Assembly: GCF_007830125.1 (NCBI RefSeq) | Contig: NZ_VLLG01000002.1 | Span: 568,985 to 632,984 of the forward strand | From: Chitinophaga japonensis | Lineage (GTDB): Bacteria > Bacteroidota > Bacteroidia > Chitinophagales > Chitinophagaceae | Direction: 5' to 3' | DNA: 64,000 nucleotides | Shown here: positions 17,801 to 25,750 of the stretch, one piece after another | How the letters are laid out: each line of letters opens with the position of its first letter | Numbering within the stretch: the first letter of the stretch is position 1 | Translations under genes and position numbers: made by a program | The notes under the pieces: generated by a model | The model's database searches: none | Seen by the model: only the letters and a program-made list of their open reading frames with translations | Told to the model about the DNA's origin: nothing

Positions 17801-18056
17801 CCCGGGGCTTGTATCCTACAAAAGTTACTACCAGTATGGCGTTGGCGTCGGGTACCGTTAATGAAAAGGCACCATTCACATCGGTGACGGTGCCAGTGCT
17901 GGTTCCCTTAACCTGTACGGTAGCTCCCAGTACAGGTTCACTATTTTCTGAAATAACTTTACCGGAGATCTTTTTTTGGGCAAAGGTGCTGTTGACGCAT
18001 AACAATAATAGCATACAACAGCACCCTGCCACAAAGTGGTGGTAGATTTTTTTCAT
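14850..18056 (-). CDS. SusC/RagA family TonB-linked outer-membrane protein
   Basis: A 1068-residue TonB-dependent transporter. A signal peptide (MKKIYHHFVAGCC to FAQ) is followed by the carboxypeptidase-regulatory-like domain (ISGKVISENSEPVLGATVQVKGT to NIQLE). The TonB box region LNELVVTGY comes next, then the plug domain with GRVAGLTVLTSG and the SusC signature YIVDGVP. The family motif LKDAGSASIYGARASAGVIVITTKKG precedes the 22-strand barrel, which ends RQFILGLSATF. No STN domain is present, so unlike the second SusC it is not expected to signal to a FecR. Together with the downstream SusD it forms an import complex. Confidence 0.94.
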   Translation of the reverse strand: MKKIYHHFVAGCCCMLLLLCVNSTFAQKKISGKVISENSEPVLGATVQVKGTSTGTVTDVNGAFSLTVPDANAILVVTFVGYKPREVTVGTASTLNIQLETSASSLNELVVTGYTTQQRKEIIGAVSTVKADELVAVPAGNAEQQLQGRVAGLTVLTSGQPGTTSLVRIRGFASFAGNEPLYIVDGVPTFSIENINSFDIETTTVLKDAGSASIYGARASAGVIVITTKKGNRSGKLKVTYDGSYGWQTPGKGFSMLNPEQTARYTWTALRNAGKVEANGNPRHDQYGTGVDPVLPDYIRAGDKNGVFEGDPALDPSLYNVDFNKGPIYQIVRANKAGTDWYDEITRTAPIQQHAVGLSGGSDNSRFYVGFGYYDQEGVVLNTYLKRYTIRANSEFTIGNRVRIGENIQMSYRDNPQLTNLNEGNAISLAYRMNPLIPVYDIMGGWAGTAAKGFNNPSNPVANQTRSKDNKGHAFGLFGNVYAEVDLLKDLTFRSSFGGGLFSFYANGITSRTYENSENIGNDLLFENAGYGYSWTWTNTARYQHTFGIHDIKALLGIEAIRDGAGRNISGTGLNPFTNVVNYRTLTTTQSSGRTVNSDGSPGNHIFSIFGKVDYTLMDRYLVSLVVRRDGSSNFGIANRYGTFPAISGGWRISQEHFLRNVSWLNELKVRGGWGKMGNQRIDLNNQYNLYAASASFSAYAIDGSSTSTQEGINKARIGNPEGRWETNITTNIGLDATLFNNTLDIIFDWYHKRTNDLLYNPELPATVGQVTYPTINVASMLNRGIDLQIIKRGNFSKNWRYEANLTLTTYTNEITKLAEGVDYFDGNSFGSTRIGTFTRNQVGHPISAFYGYDVVGLFQDDNDVKDSPEQDGAAPGRFKYRDVDGDNRITPADRVFFGDPNPRLTSGLDLTIGYRNFDFNIFLYTVQGAKVINYTRWFTDFFPSFPGQAISDRVLDSWTPQNKGATTPIFEDVSNFSTNTQPNSYYMENGAYIRARNVQLSYTLPNYVTKRAGIEKLKVYVQTTNLFTITDYEGLDPAVSGVDTNFGVDYGNYPLTRQFILGLSATF

Positions 18057-18371
18057 AACGTGGCTTTATAAAGACTTAGTGGAGTGTAACTAACTATCTT
18101 TTAGATTTTGGTTGTTTCGCAGTTAATAAGTAAAAGGATTACATGACGACGTATTGTACATGATAGATCCAAGCTCTCAGATTTTGGTTGTGCTAATCAA
18201 CTATTGCTTCGTTATTTTGAATTCTACTCCCAATTTATAACTTTATTTTAACATTTACAAGTGCCCAATTAACATTTTTTGAAAAACCTTCGTTGAATAA
18301 GAGTGGGATAGCAGTTTGTTAAGGAATTTATCCCAATCATTTATAATTTGTGTTAAAATACTATATAACGG
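18057..18371. other. AT-rich intergenic region between divergent susC and TMEM220-like gene
   Basis: This 315-bp gap contains the 5' regions of two divergent genes. A 13-bp direct repeat AGATTTTGGTTGT sits at 18103-18115 and 18179-18191, close to susC. No good TAnnTTTG element, small ORF or RNA gene was recognised. Confidence 0.5.
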
Positions 18372-18806
18372 ATGAAACTATTCATGAAAATATTTAACAT
18401 CATCTTCTGCGGGGTATTTATCCTTTTTGCGGGATTGCAATACAACGATGCTGATCCCTACATATGGATGCCCATCTACCTGTACACTGCTGTATTATGT
18501 GCGCTGGCCGCGCGGAAGCAGTTTTACCGCGGCGCTTACCTGGCGGGCATCCTGGTGTACCTTGCGTATGCTACTTACCTGTTCTTCGACAAATATGGGG
18601 TGATGAGCTGGGCCACGGAGCACCAGGCAGAAAATATAGCTCAAAGTATGAAAGCCACCAAGCCCTGGATAGAGGAAACCCGCGAATTCTTCGGGCTGTT
18701 CATTCTTGTGATCGTGCTGTTGATCAACTACACGTATGCCAGCCAGCGCGCATTAAAAAAGCAACGGAAAAAAGTGCTGAAGAAGCGTAAAATAATTAAT
18801 AATTAA
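18372..18806 (+). CDS. Transmembrane 220 (TMEM220) family protein
   Basis: A 144-residue inner-membrane protein with four hydrophobic helices. The motif FAGLQYNDADPYIWMPIYL near residues 19-37 is the hallmark of the TMEM220 family, of unknown function. The C-terminus is strongly basic (QRALKKQRKKVLKKRK) and ends IINN with a TAA. Those last codons and the stop are supplied by a half copy of intergenic repeat family B. It converges on the redoxin gene with an 8-bp gap. Confidence 0.8.
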   Translation: MKLFMKIFNIIFCGVFILFAGLQYNDADPYIWMPIYLYTAVLCALAARKQFYRGAYLAGILVYLAYATYLFFDKYGVMSWATEHQAENIAQSMKATKPWIEETREFFGLFILVIVLLINYTYASQRALKKQRKKVLKKRKIINN

Positions 18807-18808
18807 TT
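18791..18808. repeat. Half copy of heptad repeat family B
   Basis: Two AATTAAT heptads in tandem with flanking AAT, one arm of the family B element found complete at 26184 and 27361. It provides the TAA stop (18804-18806) of the TMEM220-like gene. Confidence 0.55.
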
Positions 18809-18814
18809 CCAACC

Positions 18815-19933
18815 TCAGTAGTAGCGCCCCATCAGCTTGTGCTCTACAATGGCCCTGCGCAGCTCCAGCATATTTACGGCGCCCTGCTTGCGGAACACGA
18901 CCCTGCCGCCCGGCTCCACCAGTAATGTATAGGGCAGCGCGCCCTGCCAGTCAGGGTCTACCGCTTCTATCAACTGGTATTTGTCTGCGCCGCTGTAAAG
19001 GTAATTTTTGTTGGAGGCTTCCAGCTTTTTCAGCATGGCCAGGGCCTTGTCCTTCTTATCGGGATTATCAGTAGTGATGGTGATGAATTCAAAATCGCGT
19101 TCGCGGTACATGCGGTCTGTATTCACAAACTCGGGCAGCTCCTGTATACAGGGGCCGCACCAGGTAGCCCATATATTAATGAGGCGCAGCTTGTCGCCGC
19201 TATTGCCCACCAGCTCCTTTACACCGGCGGCATCCAGCATATCCAGGGTCACGGGACGCCGGGCCCATTCCGCGTTGATCTTTTTACTCCACTCATCTTT
19301 CCAGGCCCATTTGATGGAACAGCCAAAGGTTTTCTGCACGGGATGCGCCACCTCCTTTTGTTGCAGCAGGGCATCTATGGCGCTGCGAATATCTTCCGCC
19401 TGGCCGGTGCCGGGCTTTTCCTTACTGTCCAGCCGGCCGGTATAGCGCAGCTTGCGGGCTTCGTCAAATACAAAAGCATGCGGCGTGGCCACCGGGCCGT
19501 AGGCAATGGATACCTGCTGGTCATCCCCATCATACAGGTACGGGAAGTTAAAGTCATGCTGCTTAGCCCGCAACTGCATCTCCTCATAGGTGTCGCCCAT
19601 CTCCGTATAACCCAGCTCCCCGAGGTTCACTGCAGCGGGACTGTTGGGCGATATCACCACTACCGCCACCTGCTTTGCTGCATAATCCTTTGCCAGTTGC
19701 TTAATGCGCTCTTCATACGCCTGCGCCGTGGGGCAGTGATTACAACTGAAAATAACGGCCAGCACTTTGGCGTCCGCGAAGCTGTTGAGCGTGTAGGTTT
19801 TCCCGTCCGTACCCTTCAGTAAAAAAGCGGGCGCAGCAGCGCCAATGGAAAGGGTAACCGGTTCCGGGTGATCCTGGGCCGGCAGGGAAAGGGTGTATAA
19901 AAGTGCGAGCAGTTGGAGGAAGTATGTTTTCAT
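18815..19933 (-). CDS. Secreted two-domain redoxin (peroxiredoxin-like plus TlpA-like thioredoxin)
   Basis: A 372-residue exported protein from the ATG at 19933, where MKTYFLQLLALLYTLSLPAQ is a signal peptide; the upstream ATG at 19990 would place 19 polar residues before it. The N-terminal domain is AhpC/TSA-like with FSCNHCPTAQAYEERI in place of a thioredoxin CxxC, followed by ATPHAFVFD. The C-terminal domain has the classical INIWATWCGPCIQELPEFV active site. Such fusions act in periplasmic thiol redox control or cytochrome maturation; the precise partner is unknown. It ends 8 bp from the converging TMEM220-like gene. Confidence 0.82.
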   Translation of the reverse strand: MKTYFLQLLALLYTLSLPAQDHPEPVTLSIGAAAPAFLLKGTDGKTYTLNSFADAKVLAVIFSCNHCPTAQAYEERIKQLAKDYAAKQVAVVVISPNSPAAVNLGELGYTEMGDTYEEMQLRAKQHDFNFPYLYDGDDQQVSIAYGPVATPHAFVFDEARKLRYTGRLDSKEKPGTGQAEDIRSAIDALLQQKEVAHPVQKTFGCSIKWAWKDEWSKKINAEWARRPVTLDMLDAAGVKELVGNSGDKLRLINIWATWCGPCIQELPEFVNTDRMYRERDFEFITITTDNPDKKDKALAMLKKLEASNKNYLYSGADKYQLIEAVDPDWQGALPYTLLVEPGGRVVFRKQGAVNMLELRRAIVEHKLMGRYY

Positions 19934-20022
19934 CCCGTGAAGTTTTTTATGCTGTTCGTGAATGTGCAACATAAGATAGGAAAAGATCACGGGATTAGGA
20001 AGGGGGAATACCAGCTCTAAGA

Positions 20023-20312
20023 TTAATCTTTTGATGCTGTAAGTTTTTCCAGATCATCCAGGTCTTTATACCGGCCAGCAGCTTTCTTGGCCTGAATAAG
20101 ATTATTTATATGTATGAAGCGGATAAACAAAAGGCTTTTACCAGTTTCTCATAGTTCTCCCTGGTTGGGTTTACCCAAATATCCATATCACCTGTTGGCC
20201 TTCGGTACCCGTGAAGAATAACCGCGTAGCCGCCTACAACAATATATTCGACATTGTGATTATTGAGGGCTTGAATAAAATCCCTGAAGTCATCATTGAA
20301 TATATTCCCCAT
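20023..20312 (-). pseudogene. Decayed MNT-like nucleotidyltransferase (internal deletion and frameshift)
   Basis: The first 60 codons encode a normal nucleotidyltransferase start: VEYIVVGGYAVILHGYRRPTGDMDIWVNPTRENYEKLVKAF. Right after this the frame changes and ends at a TAA 20106-20108. In another frame the family's C-terminal segment continues (FIRFIHINNLIQAKK followed by AAGRYKDLDDLEKL) to a TAA at 20023-20025. By comparison with the usual 150-180 residues, about 60-70 residues between these parts have been deleted. Intact members are antitoxin-like or AbiEii-related nucleotidyltransferases. The gene starts 3 bp after its small partner. Confidence 0.7.
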
Positions 20313-20315
20313 TAT

Positions 20316-20522
20316 TTATTGATTCAGTTTCCGGCTTGAAAAACAACTTCTATCCAGCTTTGGCGGCATTTCCATAGAAAATCCATATGCCTTGGAAATG
20401 AGGTAATAGGCTTGCCGTAACCGTTCGGCTAAAGAAACGCTCGTGTCAAAGACATGTTGTTTGTCAGCCTCTTGAAAAGTCATCATTTTAAAGCTGGTTC
20501 TGTCTAACTTATAGGCTTTCAT
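20316..20522 (-). CDS. Small uncharacterised protein paired with the nucleotidyltransferase
   Basis: A 68-residue protein, MKAYKLDRTSFKMMTFQEAD at the N-terminus, then SVSLAERLRQAYYLISKAYGF and a C-terminal PPKLDRSCFSSRKL. This layout (short start with a hydrophobic helix, then PPxxDRxxFxxRK) resembles small Bacteroidota proteins often encoded just before nucleotidyltransferase genes. Function is not known. It appears intact while its downstream partner is broken, so it may be on the way to loss. Confidence 0.5.
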   Translation of the reverse strand: MKAYKLDRTSFKMMTFQEADKQHVFDTSVSLAERLRQAYYLISKAYGFSMEMPPKLDRSCFSSRKLNQ

Positions 20523-20566
20523 TTGCTATTCCGGTTATGTGGCATTCAAAATTACAAGAATAAATT

Positions 20567-20600
20567 CAAAAGGGCCACCTTTTACAGGCAGCCCTTTTTA
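20567..20600 (-). terminator. Intrinsic terminator of the 29891-20622 operon
   Basis: AAAAGGGC (20568-20575) pairs with GCCCTTTT (20591-20598) and is flanked by A/T runs that give a U-tract on the minus strand. It lies 22 bp after the stop of the large ThuA/PQQ fusion gene. Confidence 0.65.
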
Positions 20601-20621
20601 TACTTCATCATATTTCAAGCC

Positions 20622-23600
20622 TTACTTCGCCAGCAACTGCCAGGCGGCAATGCCCAGGGGCGTTTGCTCCCCGGCATCCGCTGCTTTCAGGCGCATGTAC
20701 AAGGTATGCGGCTTCCCATCCGTAATGGGAGCAAAGCTGATAACAGCCGAGTTGGGCGTCATCGGTTTGCCGCCGGGACCAATAGTCACCTCGCCCAGCT
20801 TAGTGCCTTGCAGGCCGTCCAGCAGCGCTTCTACCACATAACCGGATTTGGGCGCCTGCTGCAGGAAGTATACTACCTCTATGGCGTTTACATCTGTCAG
20901 GTCCAGGTTGTTATAAGCGGCCCAGCCTTCCGTATTCACGGCGGGAATGAGCAGCTTCAGGCCATCTGCGCTGTAAGTGGACAGGCCGTCTACTTTGTCA
21001 TAGTCCGCTGCCGACAGCCTGGAATTATACAGCTCTACCGTAGCGGTGCCGGTAATGGGTTTTATGCCCGGGCCGCCTTTGTCCGTATAGCTGGCCAGCA
21101 GGTAGAACACGCCTTTTTCTTTCAACGGGTTGCCTACCGTGGGATCAATGTCTCCGCTCAAAGGCAGCGAGGATGGCTTTTTGGCGTCTGCCGCATGCGA
21201 CATGATCCATTCCACGATCTGGTGCGATTCGCTGCTGGTGATGGTAGGATGGGCCGCCATGGCCGTTTCTCCCCATACACCGCCGCCGCCTTTGATGATC
21301 TTGTCTGCCAGGTAGTCCGGCGCGGCAGGATCGTTCTTATATTTTTCCGCTACTTCCTTAAAGGAAGGGCCGATGGATTTTTCATCCACTTTATGACAGG
21401 TTTTGCAATCGCTGGACTCCATCAGGTTCTTGCCGGCAATAGCGCCGGAAATGACCTGGTGGCCCTGCGGCAGGCCGGCTTTATCTTTTCCTTCCATGTA
21501 TTCCGCCTTTACGTACACATTGGAAAGATCCAGTTTGCCGGCTGCGCTGCTGCCGTCTTCCCGGTCATCGATGGTAACGCTATAGTGCACCTTTTTACCG
21601 GGGAAATAGAACATCTGGTTACCGGCAATCGCTATTTTCACATCCGGTGTTTCATTGCCGGCATACAACGTGGTAGTGTAGCTGCGGGTGCTGGCGCCTT
21701 TATCGTCAAACACCTCCAGCGCTACCGGGTATTCGCCGGCCTGGGTGTAGGTATACTCCACTTCCGGCTCGGTGGTCTCTTTCTTAGTGCCATTTCCGAA
21801 GTACCAGAGATAGCTGAGCTTATCGCCATCCGGGTCCGATGAATTTTTAGCGCTGAGCTTCACCGTAAAGGGCAGGCCGCCGGTGAGCTTGCTGGCCGTC
21901 AATACCGCTTTAGGCGGGCGGTTGCCACCGTTAAAGTCTATACGAACCAGGCCCGCATCCGGGTTCTTGCTGAACCAGCCGTTGCCATATTCCAGTATGT
22001 ACAGGCGGCCGTCCGGGCCCATTTCCATGTCTATGGGCGCATTCAGCTTGGTATGCTCCATAAAGGGCTCCATCTTGGAATAGCTGCCGTCGGCGTTCAT
22101 GGTAACGGCCTTTATCCAGCCGCGCACCCAGTCATAGATAAACAGCTTGCCGTTATAGTAAGCCGGGAAGCGGGTGGCTTTCGGGTAAAACTCTTCGTAA
22201 TATACCGGGCCGGCCATGGCATTACGGCCGCCGCTGCCCACCTGCGGGAAGTCAGGCGATTTGGCATAAGGGTACCAGATAAATGCAGGCTGCGCAGGCG
22301 GCAGTTCCTTCAGGCCGGTATTGTTGCGGGAGTTGTTGACCGGTTTGGCCGGGTCAAAGGCCGGGCCGCTTTCTCCCGTTTCATAATTGAAAGCGTGATA
22401 GGCGTAGTTGTTCCCTACAAAAAAGGGATAGCCGAAGTTGCCGGGCTTCTTAGCCTGGTTCACCTCGTCATAACCGCGGGGACCGCGGTTGGGATCATCG
22501 TTGTTGGCATCCGGCCCTACTTCGCCCCAGTACAGGTAATTGTTTTTCCTGTCTATGGATATGCGGTAAGGATTACGTGTGCCCATTACGTATATCTCCG
22601 GGCGGGTTTTCGCCGTACCAGGTTTAAACAGGTTGCCGGCGGGGATATCGTAGCTGCCGTCCTCCTTCATCTTAATGCGCAGGATCTTGCCGCGCAGGTC
22701 ATTGGTGTTGCCGGAGCTGCGGCGGTCATCGTACTGCTCGTGGCCGGGACGGTCGTCCAGGGGCGCATAGCCCTTGCTCACATATTTTTGCCCGGGCTCG
22801 TCAAAAGGCGTACTGTTGTCGCCGGTGGAGAGGTACAGCAGGCCATCGCCGCCAAAAGCCAGGGAGCCGCCCGTATGGCAGCATATCTGGCGCTGGGAGA
22901 ACAGTTGCAGCACTATTTTTTCGGACTGCATGTCCAGTTGGTTGTTCTCAAACTTAAAGCGGGACAGGCGGTTTACGGAAGTATCCGCCGGCGAATAATA
23001 AATATATACGTAGTGATTGTTCTTAAAATCCGGATCGGCGGTAATGCCCAGCACCCCTTCTTCTGCATTTACATTGGGCAGGTCCGTTTTATAGTATACA
23101 TCCAGCTTGCCCGCCTGTGTAAGCTTGCGGGTGGCCTGGTTGTAGAACATGATCTCACCACGGCGCTGCGCCACCAGGATGCTCAGGTCCGGCAGCACGG
23201 TCATTTCCGTAGGCTCAAAGAATTCGCCGGATACCAGTACGCTCTTTGTAAAACGGTCCTCTGCCGGTACGCGCAGGGTAGTGGCCCTGCCGTAGTCCAT
23301 GAGCTGGTTCTTACCAATGGCATATTGGATGCCTCCCAGGATATGCTGCAGGTAAGCCGGCTCCGTATAGCTTTCATCGGTATGGCCCAGCTCCGTATAG
23401 AAAGCGCGGCCGCCGTCAAAGTCGTGGTACCAGCTAATAGGGTGATCGCCCATGGTGCCGCCCTTGTAGGTCTTTTCATCTACGGATACCAGCACATGGG
23501 TGTTCTTGTTCAGCTTTTTGAAGTTGTACCACTCGTCGGTATGCTCCCATTTTTCGGGCAGCCCTTTGGTGGCGCCAAACGTTTTGTCCTTTACCATCAG

Positions 23601-24035
23601 CGTGGCCTTGTGCACGCCGGGCGGGTGATTGTCGAAATAAGCGCCTACCAGTTGCCCGTACCAGCCCCAGTCATACTCGGTGTCTGTAGCGGCGTGTATG
23701 CCTACAAAGCCGCCGCCGGCCTGTATGTACCGTTCAAAATCCGCTTCCTGGTAATGGTTCAGCACATCGCCGGTGGTGTTGAGGAACACAACGGCAGCAT
23801 ACTGCTGCAGGGAATCTTCTGTAAACTTATCGGCATTTTCCGTGGTGTCTACGATGAAGCCGTTCTTTTCGCCGAGCTGCTGAATGGCTTTAATACCGGC
23901 AGGGATAGATGCATGGCGGAAACCCATTGTTTTGGTAAATACCAGCACTTTGGGCTTTCCGGGGCGGGTTTTATTGCAAGCGGTCATACAGGCGCCCAAT
24001 CCTATCATTACCGCTGCGATGATGATGTTCTTCAT
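20622..24035 (-). CDS. ThuA / PQQ-type sugar dehydrogenase / PKD / cytochrome c fusion lipoprotein
   Basis: A 1137-residue envelope protein with a lipobox (GACMTAC, Cys20). Domains in order: ThuA (about 29-245, KVLVFTKTMGFRHASIPAG to LQHILGGIQYAIG); a soluble glucose/sorbosone dehydrogenase-type beta-propeller (about 260-690, including TADPDFKNNHYVYIYYSP and YVMGTRNPYRISID); a PKD domain (SDPDGDKLSYLWYFGNGT); a monohaem cytochrome c with CKTCH and later AHPTI; and a C-terminal carbohydrate-binding-like beta-sandwich. The dehydrogenase can thus pass electrons to its own haem. It is the last gene of an eight-gene minus-strand operon and shares two domains with separate genes of the same operon. 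The likely role is periplasmic sugar or keto-sugar oxidation; the substrate is unknown. Confidence 0.88.
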   Translation of the reverse strand: MKNIIIAAVMIGLGACMTACNKTRPGKPKVLVFTKTMGFRHASIPAGIKAIQQLGEKNGFIVDTTENADKFTEDSLQQYAAVVFLNTTGDVLNHYQEADFERYIQAGGGFVGIHAATDTEYDWGWYGQLVGAYFDNHPPGVHKATLMVKDKTFGATKGLPEKWEHTDEWYNFKKLNKNTHVLVSVDEKTYKGGTMGDHPISWYHDFDGGRAFYTELGHTDESYTEPAYLQHILGGIQYAIGKNQLMDYGRATTLRVPAEDRFTKSVLVSGEFFEPTEMTVLPDLSILVAQRRGEIMFYNQATRKLTQAGKLDVYYKTDLPNVNAEEGVLGITADPDFKNNHYVYIYYSPADTSVNRLSRFKFENNQLDMQSEKIVLQLFSQRQICCHTGGSLAFGGDGLLYLSTGDNSTPFDEPGQKYVSKGYAPLDDRPGHEQYDDRRSSGNTNDLRGKILRIKMKEDGSYDIPAGNLFKPGTAKTRPEIYVMGTRNPYRISIDRKNNYLYWGEVGPDANNDDPNRGPRGYDEVNQAKKPGNFGYPFFVGNNYAYHAFNYETGESGPAFDPAKPVNNSRNNTGLKELPPAQPAFIWYPYAKSPDFPQVGSGGRNAMAGPVYYEEFYPKATRFPAYYNGKLFIYDWVRGWIKAVTMNADGSYSKMEPFMEHTKLNAPIDMEMGPDGRLYILEYGNGWFSKNPDAGLVRIDFNGGNRPPKAVLTASKLTGGLPFTVKLSAKNSSDPDGDKLSYLWYFGNGTKKETTEPEVEYTYTQAGEYPVALEVFDDKGASTRSYTTTLYAGNETPDVKIAIAGNQMFYFPGKKVHYSVTIDDREDGSSAAGKLDLSNVYVKAEYMEGKDKAGLPQGHQVISGAIAGKNLMESSDCKTCHKVDEKSIGPSFKEVAEKYKNDPAAPDYLADKIIKGGGGVWGETAMAAHPTITSSESHQIVEWIMSHAADAKKPSSLPLSGDIDPTVGNPLKEKGVFYLLASYTDKGGPGIKPITGTATVELYNSRLSAADYDKVDGLSTYSADGLKLLIPAVNTEGWAAYNNLDLTDVNAIEVVYFLQQAPKSGYVVEALLDGLQGTKLGEVTIGPGGKPMTPNSAVISFAPITDGKPHTLYMRLKAADAGEQTPLGIAAWQLLAK

Positions 24036-24055
24036 TATGTTGTGTGAAATACTTG

Positions 24056-24775
24056 TTATTGCTGTTGCGAGCCCATGGCGTAACGGATGCCTCCGAGCAC
24101 ATGCTGCAGGAACGCCGGATCTTCATAGGATGCCTGGGTATGCCCCAGCGCCGTGTAAAAAGCGCGGCCGCCGTCAAAATCGTGGTACCAGCACATGGGA
24201 TGATTGTCGCCGTTTGTTCCGCCTTCATAGGAGCGCTCATCTATTTTAATGAGCACATGGGTATCCGGATTAATATTTTTAAAGTTATACCATTCGTCTT
24301 TGCGCACCCATTTTTCCGGCAGGTGCCGGGTAGCGGGATGCTGCTTGTTTGTCACCAGCAGCGAGGCTTCCTGCTGCCTGGGGTGACTGGCAAAATAGGC
24401 GCCCACCAGCTTATTGTACCAGGGCCAGTCATACTCTGTATCCGTAGCTGCGTGCACGCCGACGAAACCGCCGCCGTTACGGACATACGCTTCCATTGCC
24501 GCCTGCTGTGCATCGTCCAGCACATCGCCGGTGGTGTTAAAGAACATAACGGCGGCATACTGCTGCAGGCCGGCCGGCGTAAAGACAGCGTCATCCTCCG
24601 TGGTGTCCACGGTAAAACCGTTGTCGCGGCCCAGCTTCAGCATGGCCAGTTTACCCACGGGAATACAGTCGTGCCGGAATCCCTTTGTTTTGGAGAATAC
24701 CAGCAGCTTTGGCGCGGGCCTTGTCTGGGCAGACATGCAGGCGGCCAGGAGGAGTATGAGTGTTATGCTGCGCAT
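24056..24775 (-). CDS. Stand-alone ThuA domain protein
   Basis: A secreted ThuA protein of 239 residues. The start at 24775 gives MRSITLILLLAACMSAQ, a clean signal peptide; the frame extends to 24841 but that part lies in repeat C1. The body (KLLVFSKTKGFRHDCIPVGK, GGGFVGVHAATDTEYDWPWY, CWYHDFDGGRAFYTALGHT) matches the N-terminal domain of the next gene along its whole length, so the two are a tandem duplication. ThuA was named for trehalose utilisation in rhizobia, where ThuAB converts disaccharides to 3-keto forms. It lies 20 bp before the large fusion gene. Confidence 0.86.
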   Translation of the reverse strand: MRSITLILLLAACMSAQTRPAPKLLVFSKTKGFRHDCIPVGKLAMLKLGRDNGFTVDTTEDDAVFTPAGLQQYAAVMFFNTTGDVLDDAQQAAMEAYVRNGGGFVGVHAATDTEYDWPWYNKLVGAYFASHPRQQEASLLVTNKQHPATRHLPEKWVRKDEWYNFKNINPDTHVLIKIDERSYEGGTNGDNHPMCWYHDFDGGRAFYTALGHTQASYEDPAFLQHVLGGIRYAMGSQQQ

Positions 24776-24796
24776 AGTTGAAACATGTGTTAGATG

Positions 24797-24866
24797 TATG
24801 AAGTAGGAAGTATGATGATTGAAGCGAGTCACTTTCTTCATCGTACTTCCTACCTCTTACTTCATA
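24797..24866. repeat. Heptad inverted repeat, family C, copy 1
   Basis: The left arm (24798-24818) has three 7-bp units, ATGAAGT, AGGAAGT and ATGATGA. The right arm (24838-24865) is their inverted copy with one extra unit (AAGAGGT) inserted. The right arm contains the TGA stop (24862-24864) of the DUF1080 gene. Confidence 0.75.
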
Positions 24867-25587
24867 ATTCTCTTATCTTAATATCCCGGTACCACACTTT
24901 ATTACCGTGGTCCTGCAGGGCGATGTGACCTTTGCTGTATACGCCAAATCCTTCCCAGGTTTTGAACTTGCTGTTGGCCAGCAGTTGTTTCCACTCATCG
25001 GAGCCCATCATTACGGATACCGTCTGTACGCCATTGAGCCAGAAGGTGAGGAGGCCGTCTTTCTTCCTTATTTTCACCTGGTTCCACTCTCCTACCGGTT
25101 TTACGGCATTTTTGGCGGACTTCTTCATATCATACAAATCGCCGGAATTATGTTTGGTGATCTTTCCGTCGGGATGCTTCGCATCGTCCAGCACCTGCAT
25201 TTCCGGGCCGGTAAGGTAGGTTTGTTTGAACTTTGGATCTTCGTGCACACCGAATATGATGCCGCTGTTGCCGCCTTCGGAAATTTTCCACTGGAGGGCC
25301 AGCTCATAGTTCTCATATTCCCCGTCGGTCACCAGGTCGCCGCCGTGAGCGCCGGATTTTTTGGCTTCCGGGTCCAGCTCCAGGGCGCCGTCCACCACTT
25401 TCCAGGCGGGGCTTACGTTGTCCTGGAGATAGGTGTGCCAGCCATTGGTAGTTTTACCGTCGAACAGGAGTTTCCAGCCGGCTTTTTCTTCTTTAGGCGT
25501 GAGCTTGTTTACTTGCTGCGCTGTGGCAACAGACGTGGTGATCAAAGCTCCTGTAATGAGGGCGGAGCTGATAATGGATCTGATCAT
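24862..25587 (-). CDS. DUF1080 family protein (3-keto-disaccharide hydrolase type)
   Basis: A 241-residue exported protein with a signal peptide (SALITGALITTSVATAQQ). Family signatures are EKAGWKLLFDGKTTNGWH, ALELDPEAKKSGAHGGDLVTDGEYENYELALQWKI, NSGIIFGVHEDPKF, PVGEWNQVKI and HIALQDHGNKVWYRDIKI. The fold is a concanavalin-like jelly roll. Members have been shown to cleave 3-keto-glycosides, which suits its place beside sugar oxidoreductases and ThuA. The stop codon TGA is part of repeat C1. Confidence 0.88.
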   Translation of the reverse strand: MIRSIISSALITGALITTSVATAQQVNKLTPKEEKAGWKLLFDGKTTNGWHTYLQDNVSPAWKVVDGALELDPEAKKSGAHGGDLVTDGEYENYELALQWKISEGGNSGIIFGVHEDPKFKQTYLTGPEMQVLDDAKHPDGKITKHNSGDLYDMKKSAKNAVKPVGEWNQVKIRKKDGLLTFWLNGVQTVSVMMGSDEWKQLLANSKFKTWEGFGVYSKGHIALQDHGNKVWYRDIKIREL

Positions 25588-25673
25588 AACTGAGTACTTT
25601 TAGCAATTTAGCTGCCTGTAATGTATACAAGAATAGGTGGTTTTCCCCATTGTTTTTTATGAACGGGAACAAT

Positions 25674-25750
25674 AGGAAGCGGGAAGTAAGAGGTAAGATG
25701 ATCGGTACGGATTTGATTCTTACTTCTTACCTCTTACTTCTTTCTTCTTA
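25674..25750. repeat. Heptad inverted repeat, family C, copy 2
   Basis: Left units AGGAAGC, GGGAAGT, AAGAGGT and AAGATGA (25674-25701). Right arm 25715-25749 is inverted, with units AAGAAGT, AAGAGGT and AAGAATC on the minus strand. A 16-bp core GAAGTAAGAGGTAAGA is identical in both arms. The edge overlaps the TAA stop (25748-25750) of the cytochrome c gene. Confidence 0.75.
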
